From NCBI RefSeq assembly GCF_001953865.1, contig NZ_MQUQ01000034.1, forward strand, positions 1 to 34,414: DNA of 34,414 nucleotides, given 5' to 3'. Source of the stretch: Amycolatopsis coloradensis. Lineage in GTDB: Bacteria; Actinomycetota; Actinomycetes; Mycobacteriales; Pseudonocardiaceae. Of this stretch, positions 30,269-34,414 are shown piece after piece. Numbering within the stretch: the first letter of the stretch is position 1; each line of letters starts with the position of its first letter. Below the pieces are notes generated by a model. It was not told the origin of the DNA, made no database searches, and saw nothing but the letters and a program-made list of their open reading frames with translations. The position numbers were made by a program, and so were the translations under genes.

Positions 30269-31417
30269 GTGAACCAACTCACTCTCGGCGTCATTTCCCG
30301 CTCGCGCAAAGAAAACGAGTGGCGGCTTCCGATCCATCCGCGTCACCTCGAACGGATCGACCCCGAACTCCGGAAGCACATCTATCTCGAACACGGCTAC
30401 GGCGAACGTTTCGGCATCCCCGACGAGGACCTGGTGCTGCTCGTCGCGGGCCTGCGGTCACGGGACTGGCTCATCGCGGAATGCGACATCATTCTCCTGG
30501 CCAAACCGCTCGCGGACGATCTGGCCGAACTCCGGCCGGGGCAGATCCTGTGGGGCTGGCCGCACTGTGTCCAGGACGAAAAGCTCACCCAGCTGGCCAT
30601 CGACCGGAAGCTGACCCTCGTCGCCTTCGAGGCGATGAACCACTGGCGGGGCGACGGTTCGTTCGGTTTGCACGTCTTCCACAAGAACAACGAACTGGCG
30701 GGCTATTGCTCGGTGCTGCACGCGTTGCAGCTGATCGGTTCGACCGGCGACTACGGCCGTCGTCTCCGCGCCGTCGTGATCGGCTTCGGCGCGACCGCGC
30801 GGGGTTCGGTGACGGCGCTGAACGCCCACGGCATCCACGACGTGCACGTGCTCACCCATCGCGGCGTCACCGCGGTCGGCTCGCCGATCCATTCCGCGAA
30901 CATCGTGCACCTCGACCACGACCTGCACGGCCCGGCCGATCTCCGGCGCAGTCACGCGATCACCGAGACCGGCCGCGTGCCGCTGCCGGACTTCCTCGCG
31001 GAGCACGACGTCGTCGTCAACTGCGTACTGCAGGACCCCAAGGCCCCGTTGATGTTCCTCAAGGAGGAAGATCTCGCCCTGTTCCGGCCCGGCAGCCTCG
31101 TCGTCGACGTTTCCTGTGACGAGGCAATGGGTTTCAGCTGGGCGAAGCCGACGACGTTCACCGAGCCGACGTTCCAGGTCGGCGGCGTCACCTACTACGC
31201 CGTCGACCACAGCCCGTCCTATCTCTGGGACTCGGCCACCTGGGAGATCAGCGGCGCGCTGCTGCCGCATCTGAAGCGGATGCTCGGCGGACCATCGGCT
31301 TGGGCGGGCGACGAAACGCTCGAGCGCGCCGTCGAGATCAGCGAGGGCACGATCCAGAACACCGACATCCTGTCCTTCCAGCACCGCTCGCCGGAATACC
31401 CGCACGCGCGGTTGTGA
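30269..31417 (+). CDS. N5-(carboxyethyl)ornithine synthase-like dehydrogenase (alanine/saccharopine dehydrogenase superfamily)
   Basis: A 382-residue enzyme of the alanine dehydrogenase/saccharopine dehydrogenase superfamily, most like N5-(carboxyethyl)ornithine synthases, which reductively join pyruvate to ornithine or lysine. The N-terminal substrate domain has SRSRKENEWRLPIHPRHL; the NAD(P) fold reads LRAVVIGFGATARGSVTAL (about 171-189). FEAMNHW and VDVSCDEAMGFSW are further family-like blocks. The GTG start at 30269 has AAGG upstream. The reaction is inferred from overall resemblance; alanine- or lysine-related dehydrogenases remain possible. A small palindrome precedes it. It is a single-gene unit, followed by a pseudogene. 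Confidence 0.8.
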   Translation: MNQLTLGVISRSRKENEWRLPIHPRHLERIDPELRKHIYLEHGYGERFGIPDEDLVLLVAGLRSRDWLIAECDIILLAKPLADDLAELRPGQILWGWPHCVQDEKLTQLAIDRKLTLVAFEAMNHWRGDGSFGLHVFHKNNELAGYCSVLHALQLIGSTGDYGRRLRAVVIGFGATARGSVTALNAHGIHDVHVLTHRGVTAVGSPIHSANIVHLDHDLHGPADLRRSHAITETGRVPLPDFLAEHDVVVNCVLQDPKAPLMFLKEEDLALFRPGSLVVDVSCDEAMGFSWAKPTTFTEPTFQVGGVTYYAVDHSPSYLWDSATWEISGALLPHLKRMLGGPSAWAGDETLERAVEISEGTIQNTDILSFQHRSPEYPHARL

Positions 31418-31426
31418 GCCCCGCTC

Positions 31427-31841
31427 GATGAGGAAGTTCTCATCTTTCGACACACGGATCTGACGATCTTCCGCGCGCATCGGCAGGATCGGCGTCGCCG
31501 CTTCAAGATCCGCACGCGCACCTACACCGACTCGGTCGACACCTTCCGCGAACTCAAGGTCAGCGGACGGCGGGACGAGACGGTCAAGGTCCGCCGTCCG
31601 CATCCGGCCGAGGCCGCTGACCCCGTCGCTGGTCTGGCGGTCCGGGGCGCGAAGCCTCGCCGCCGGGGATGACTTGGTACTGCCGGAGGTGAAGTCGGCG
31701 TCCGAGCGCAACAGCGTCACCGAAGCGCTGGCGAAACTGCGGATCCGGGAGCAGTCGGTGAGCAAGTACTGCGCGGGACTGGACCTGGCGACCGGCGGGA
31801 ACCGGTGGCGCCCGGCGCTGCGGCGGCTCGGGGTGGCGTAA
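31427..31841 (+). pseudogene. VTC-domain polyphosphate polymerase remnant
   Basis: Two frames hold parts of one family. The first (31427-31672) reads LTIFRAHRQDRRRRFKIRTR, then TYTDSVDTFRELKVSGRRDETVK and a stop. The second (31677-31841) reads VLPEVKSASERNSVTEALAKL, then REQSVSKYCAGL and NRWRPALRRLG and a stop. VTC polyphosphate polymerases show the same order: YxxH/RxRxR tunnel residues, ExKxKGRRxxTVK, then ExKSxxxxS...SKYCxG. The N-terminal third and part of the middle are missing, and there is at least one frameshift. The usual neighbour (a CotH or DUF4956 protein) is absent. The gene is dead. Confidence 0.7.
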
Positions 31842-31894
31842 CGCTCGGCGGGTGGCGGCCGACCCGAGCTGTTGGGGGAACCGAGGGAGGAACC

Positions 31895-32401
31895 ATGAAG
31901 ACGAGAGAGAAGGTCGCGCTCGCGGCCGGAGGACTGGCCGTCGCCGCCGCGGCGGGCACGGTGTTCGCCGGGACTTCCGGCGCCGTCGGCCCGTCGCCCG
32001 CGCCGCTCGTCCAGGCCGCGGAGGTGTCGTGCGTGACCGACGGCGCGGGCATGTGCACGGTGCGGCACGGTCTGGGCGTGGTTCCGGCGGTGGTCGTCGT
32101 CTCGGCGAACACGCCGGGGCAGTTCAACGCTTACATGCTGAACACGGTGCAGGGTTCGTACACGGCGACGACGTTCCAGGTGCGGGCGATGTTCAACCAA
32201 GCCACGCCGAAGGTGGGCGGATCGATCTGGTTCAGTTACGCGGCCTACGGAGGGCAGGTTTCGCCGACTTCGAGCCCGATGCCGCCGAAGACCACTCCGC
32301 CGCCTATGACAACCAGACCGACTACAACTCCGCCGTCGAGCGAGCCGCCTGGACCGGGAACGACCACCACGCCGGGCGGTGGTTCGGGACTGGGCGCCTG
32401 A
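31895..32401 (+). CDS. Secreted protein with tail-fibre-like beta domain and Pro/Thr-rich tail
   Basis: A 168-residue exported protein. A signal peptide covers about residues 1-26 (KTREK, then LAAGGLAVAAAAGTVFA). The core (about 45-125) reads CTVRHGLGVVPAVVVVSANT, and TATTFQVRAMFNQ later leads to SIWFSYAAYG. This resembles small beta-domains at the ends of phage tail fibres and some secreted actinobacterial proteins. The tail (about 128-160) is low-complexity Pro/Thr/Ser, a cell-wall-spanning or flexible linker. Two Cys residues could form a disulfide. ATG at 31895 has GGGAGG four bases upstream. Function unknown; a surface or binding role is plausible. Confidence 0.75.
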   Translation: MKTREKVALAAGGLAVAAAAGTVFAGTSGAVGPSPAPLVQAAEVSCVTDGAGMCTVRHGLGVVPAVVVVSANTPGQFNAYMLNTVQGSYTATTFQVRAMFNQATPKVGGSIWFSYAAYGGQVSPTSSPMPPKTTPPPMTTRPTTTPPSSEPPGPGTTTTPGGGSGLGA

Positions 32402-32418
32402 CCGTCCAAAGAGGACCG

Positions 32419-32697
32419 TTACCGCCGGGGTCGCGGCGACGGCCGGTCGTCCAGTTCGTCGCTGAAGATCCTGTCGACGCGCAGGCCGGCCCGCCGCAGT
32501 GCCCGGACGCTCGCCCTCAGTAACACCGAACCGCCGATGACGACCACGACACCGAGCCCGATGGCGCCCGAATTCGCCACGAGCGCCTCCCTGTACTGGT
32601 GGGCGAGATACCCCAGGCCCATCCCGATGGTCAGCGTGTCCCCGAGCGCGAGCAATCGGCGCCGAAGCACTCGTGGTGCGGCCGGCAAGGCAGGCAT
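32419..32697 (-). CDS. Small membrane protein, function unknown
   Basis: A 92-residue protein that I do not recognise. It has a basic N-terminus (RVLRRRLLALGD), a weak hydrophobic stretch (TIGMGLGYLAH) and a clear transmembrane helix (ANSGAIGLGVVVVIGGSVLL, about 45-64), ending in a basic/acidic tail. ATG at 32697 is used with GGGGGA about 11 bases upstream; the GTG at 32706 is an alternative. The open frame extends further upstream into sequence with no coding look. It ends 17 bases from the convergent secreted-protein gene. Confidence 0.6.
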   Translation of the reverse strand: MPALPAAPRVLRRRLLALGDTLTIGMGLGYLAHQYREALVANSGAIGLGVVVVIGGSVLLRASVRALRRAGLRVDRIFSDELDDRPSPRPRR

Positions 32698-32885
32698 GGA
32701 TATCACCGTCCCCCGCCGCGCTCGGCGTTGGTCCTTGCAACCTAGACGAGGCCGCGCCGTCCGGCGGTGGAAACCAGCTGTTTGGCCTAGGCGATCGCGG
32801 CAGGAGAGCGCTGTGATAACTTGGAGCGAACTGGGACTTCTGTGCGTTAGCAAACCCGCTGTTCGGGCTGGGGCGGCTCCCGCGG

Positions 32886-32900
32886 AGGTGCCAGGCACCT
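32886..32900. repeat. 15-bp palindrome just upstream of the tRNA gene
   Basis: AGGTGCC, one base, GGCACCT: perfect 7-bp arms at 32886-32900, ending three bases before the tRNA. It may affect tRNA transcription or 5' processing, or be part of an upstream transcript end. Confidence 0.45.
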
Positions 32901-32903
32901 TTG

Positions 32904-32980
32904 GGGCCGGTAGCTCAGTTGGTTAGAGCAGGGGACTCATAATCCCTTGGCCGTCGGTTCGAGCCCGACCCGGCCCACCA
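32904..32980 (+). tRNA. tRNA with CAT anticodon, probably tRNA-Ile2 (lysidine-modified)
   Basis: A 77-base tRNA including CCA. The acceptor stem GGGCCGG pairs fully with CCGGCCC, then A73 and CCA. The D-arm reads TAGCTCAGTTGGTTAGAGCA; the anticodon stem GGGGA/TCCCT carries loop CTCATAA with anticodon CAT (32938-32940). The T-arm is GTCGG TTCGAGC CCGAC. The three GC pairs and the C1:A72 mismatch of an initiator are not both present, so it is an elongator. AGCA before the anticodon stem and CTTGG in the variable region resemble bacterial tRNA-Ile2, which TilS converts to read AUA. Elongator Met is the alternative. Confidence 0.93.
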
Positions 32981-32981
32981 C

Positions 32982-33015
32982 ATCAACATCGCCGCTGACC
33001 TTCGGGGATGTTGAT
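32982..33015 (+). terminator. Hairpin after the tRNA gene
   Basis: ATCAACATC (32982-32990) and GATGTTGAT (33007-33015) are perfect 9-bp arms, starting two bases after the tRNA CCA. This fits a terminator of the tRNA transcript, though the following T run is short. Confidence 0.75.
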
Positions 33016-33219
33016 CCTTCGGTGGCAATTTCGCCTCGGCGTCAATCGTGACTGGGCTCCGTTATGTCTCCGTTTGCTCCGGTGTGCTTATGGGTGGAGG
33101 AGTGCTCTGCGGTGCCGGTTGGTGGCGTAGCAGCCTTTCTGCCTCCTTGTCACAATCGCTGTGGTGGGGGCTTCGGCAGGTCCGGAGTCCTTTGCTTCCA
33201 CAGCTGGACAAGCTGGGTG
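33016..33219. other. Gap between the tRNA terminator and the IS element
   Basis: About 200 bases, slightly less GC-rich than the surroundings. No credible gene, promoter or repeat was seen. The open + frame at 33048-33245 has poor codon use. TGGACA at 33205-33210 and TGTCCA at 33228-33233 are inverted but short, and straddle the likely IS end. Confidence 0.5.
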
Positions 33220-33289
33220 TGAGGGACTGTCCAGGGTGTGGTTGACACCTGATTTGTGAGGCTTCGGCCTTGCTTGGAAGGATGTCGTC

Positions 33290-33576
33290 GTGCCCAAGCC
33301 TTATCCTCGTGAGTTTCGTGACGATGTTGTCGCGGTCGCCCGGCAGGGCCAGGTCCCGTTGAAGCAGGTCGCCAAGGACTTCGGGATCTCCGTGTCGTGT
33401 CTGGCGAACTGGATGCGTGCCGCGGACGTCGAGGCCGGCAAGCGGCCCGGTGTGACTACGGATGGGTCCGCTGAGCTGCGTGAACTCCGCAAACGCACCG
33501 GCTGCTCGAGCAGGAGAACGAAGTTCTGCGGAAAGCTGCCGCCTATCTCGCGCAGGGCAACCTGCCGGGAAAATAG
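33290..33576 (+). pseudogene. IS3 orfA transposase, frameshifted by a 1-base deletion
   Basis: GTG at 33290 (AAGGA upstream) begins MPKPYPREFRDDVVAVARQG with a helix-turn-helix region (LKQVAKDFGISVSCLANWMR) that binds the IS ends. After ELRELRKR the frame goes wrong. One base to the side, the expected leucine-zipper text RLLEQENEVLRKAAAYLAQG and NLPGK resumes and ends at TAG 33574-33576. A single missing base near 33497, in what was probably an Asn codon, explains it. As it stands, translation from 33290 continues into an unrelated tail. Sequencing error is possible. Confidence 0.85.
33570..33573 (+). promoter_or_regulatory. Programmed -1 frameshift site (A-AAA) between orfA and orfB
   Basis: In the restored orfA frame the last codons are GGA AAA TAG. 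Slipping back one base on the four A residues at 33570-33573 gives AAA ATA GCC, entering the orfB frame just at the orfA stop. This is how IS3 elements make the OrfAB transposase. Confidence 0.6.
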
Positions 33577-34414
33577 CCTTTCCGCTCGTCCGTGAACTGG
33601 CCGCGGCCGGCGCCCCACTCAGGGTGCCGGCCGCGGTGACGTGCAGGGTGCTGGGGATCTCCCGGCAGGCCTACTACCAATGGCTCTCGGCTCCGGTCTC
33701 GCAGCGAGACTGGGATGACGCCCATCTGATCAATGCCGCGCTCGACATCCACGCCGACGATCCGGCAGATGGGTACCGGTTCGTCGCCGACGAACTGGCT
33801 CAGCGTGGCTTCGCCGCCTCGGAGAACCGGGTGTGGCGGATCTGCTCCATGCAACAGATCTTTTCCATACACGCCAGAAAGAAAGGCCGCAACCGCAAGG
33901 CGGGGCCGCCGGTGCACGACGACTTGGTGCGGCGGGATTTCACCGCTGCCGCGCCGAACGTGAAGTGGCTGACCGACATCACCGAGCATCCCACCGCCCA
34001 GGGCAAGCTCTATCTCTGCGCGATCAAGGACTGCTACTCCAACAAGATCGTCGGGTACTCGATCGACTCCCGCATGAAATCCTCACTCGCCCTCGCCGCA
34101 CTCCGCAACGCGATCACACTGCGCGACCCGACCGGCGTCATCGTGCACTCCGATCGGGGCAGCCAGTTCCGGTCGAAGCCCTACCGGCGTCTGCTGCGTA
34201 ACAACGGCTTGATCGGGTCCATGGGCCGGGTCGGCGCATGCGGTGACAACGCGGCCATGGAATCGTTCTTTTCCTTACTGCAGAAAAACGTTCTCGACAC
34301 CCGACGCTGGAACAGTCGGGACGAACTACGCCTCGCCATCGTCACCTGGATCGAAACGAACTACCACCGCAAACGCCGACAACGAGCCCTGGGCAAACTC
34401 ACCCCGGTCGAGTT
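33573..34414 (+). CDS. IS3 orfB transposase (DDE integrase), open to the right edge
   Basis: About 280 codons are visible, with no stop before the window ends. The frame has no strong start of its own and is probably made as OrfAB by -1 frameshifting. The N-terminal part (FPLVRELAAAGAPLRVPAAV, then RVLGISRQAYYQW) is the helix-turn-helix_21-like region of IS3 OrfB. The rve integrase core follows, with the acidic triad in VKWLTDITEH (Asp), VIVHSDRGSQF (Asp) and NAAMESFFSLLQKNVL (Glu). The end NYHRKRRQRALGKLTPVE is close to the usual C-terminus, so only a few residues and the right inverted repeat are missing. The orfB frame is intact. Confidence 0.92.
   Translation, partial: MAFPLVRELAAAGAPLRVPAAVTCRVLGISRQAYYQWLSAPVSQRDWDDAHLINAALDIHADDPADGYRFVADELAQRGFAASENRVWRICSMQQIFSIHARKKGRNRKAGPPVHDDLVRRDFTAAAPNVKWLTDITEHPTAQGKLYLCAIKDCYSNKIVGYSIDSRMKSSLALAALRNAITLRDPTGVIVHSDRGSQFRSKPYRRLLRNNGLIGSMGRVGACGDNAAMESFFSLLQKNVLDTRRWNSRDELRLAIVTWIETNYHRKRRQRALGKLTPVE

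Larger units (their letters stand above)
33220..34414 (+). mobile_element. IS3-family insertion sequence, right part beyond the window
   Basis: The element has two overlapping transposase frames (orfA and orfB) with a -1 frameshift site between them, and a DDE integrase, the IS3 layout. The left end is placed at about 33220, where TGAGGGACTGTCC begins, because IS3 ends start with TG; this could not be checked against the right inverted repeat, which is outside. It lies about 240 bases downstream of the tRNA. OrfA is frameshifted, so this copy may be inactive. Confidence 0.8.

Noticed and set aside
30458..32740. A 760-codon open frame on the - strand
   Set aside because: It lies antisense to the dehydrogenase gene, the VTC remnant and the secreted-protein gene. 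Its protein is Arg/Ala/Gly-rich and shows no domain; it is a GC-bias shadow.
1..34414. CRISPR arrays, rRNA genes, riboswitches, phage or plasmid origins
   Set aside because: I saw no regularly spaced repeats, no rRNA-like text, no B12-box or other riboswitch core, and no replication or phage structural genes.

Overview
The window is GC-rich DNA with strong third-position G/C bias, frequent GTG starts, ATGA/GTGA stop-start overlaps and actinobacterial gene families. It looks like a chromosomal segment of a filamentous actinomycete, most likely Pseudonocardiales and possibly Amycolatopsis. The genus is an inference from gene content and general familiarity, not a database result.

Left edge (1-1236): the 5' part of a manganese catalase gene, a decayed stretch with a SigB-like promoter motif, and an Ohr/OsmC peroxidase gene killed by one TAG codon. 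Region 1301-8275: two SRPBCC proteins, a CrtI/CrtO-like FAD enzyme, an NAD-dependent epimerase, a PPO-like FAD oxidoreductase, a complete Rieske non-haem iron oxygenase, and a MerR-type regulator with a cobalamin-binding domain. Region 8609-15107: a tightly coupled carotenoid operon, crtE-crtI-crtB-crtYc-crtYd-methyltransferase-crtU, divergent from the MerR gene. It predicts GGPP, phytoene, lycopene, a beta-cyclised carotenoid and then an aromatic carotenoid of the isorenieratene type. The flanking Rieske and FAD enzymes suggest further oxygenation.

Region 15124-20865: a signalling block. A SpoIIE/PP2C phosphatase with an altered metal motif diverges from a MarR regulator. A perfect 24-bp palindrome follows, then an overlapping stressosome operon: rsbR, rsbS, rsbT, a kinase-phosphatase fusion and an RsbU-like phosphatase. 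No sigma-B gene lies in the window.

Region 20917-26200: secreted serine protease, enoyl-CoA hydratase divergent from an HxlR regulator, a scar of gene fragments, a fasciclin lipoprotein, a strong hairpin terminator, and a leftward operon of ECF sigma factor, zinc-finger/Asp23 fusion, Asp23 protein and a small protein. Region 26705-31417: FAD monooxygenase, class III CoA-transferase, NmrA-like reductase and an N5-(carboxyethyl)ornithine synthase-like dehydrogenase.

Right edge (31427-34414): a VTC polyphosphate polymerase pseudogene, a small secreted protein, a small membrane protein, a tRNA with CAT anticodon (Ile2 type) and an IS3-family element that runs off the window. Its orfA has a 1-base deletion.

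The most unusual signals are: (i) the Rieske oxygenase and extra FAD enzymes beside an aromatic carotenoid operon; (ii) a B12-type MerR regulator lacking the photochemical His residues; (iii) an anti-sigma zinc finger fused to an Asp23 domain; and (iv) a stressosome operon preceded by a perfect palindrome next to a MarR gene.
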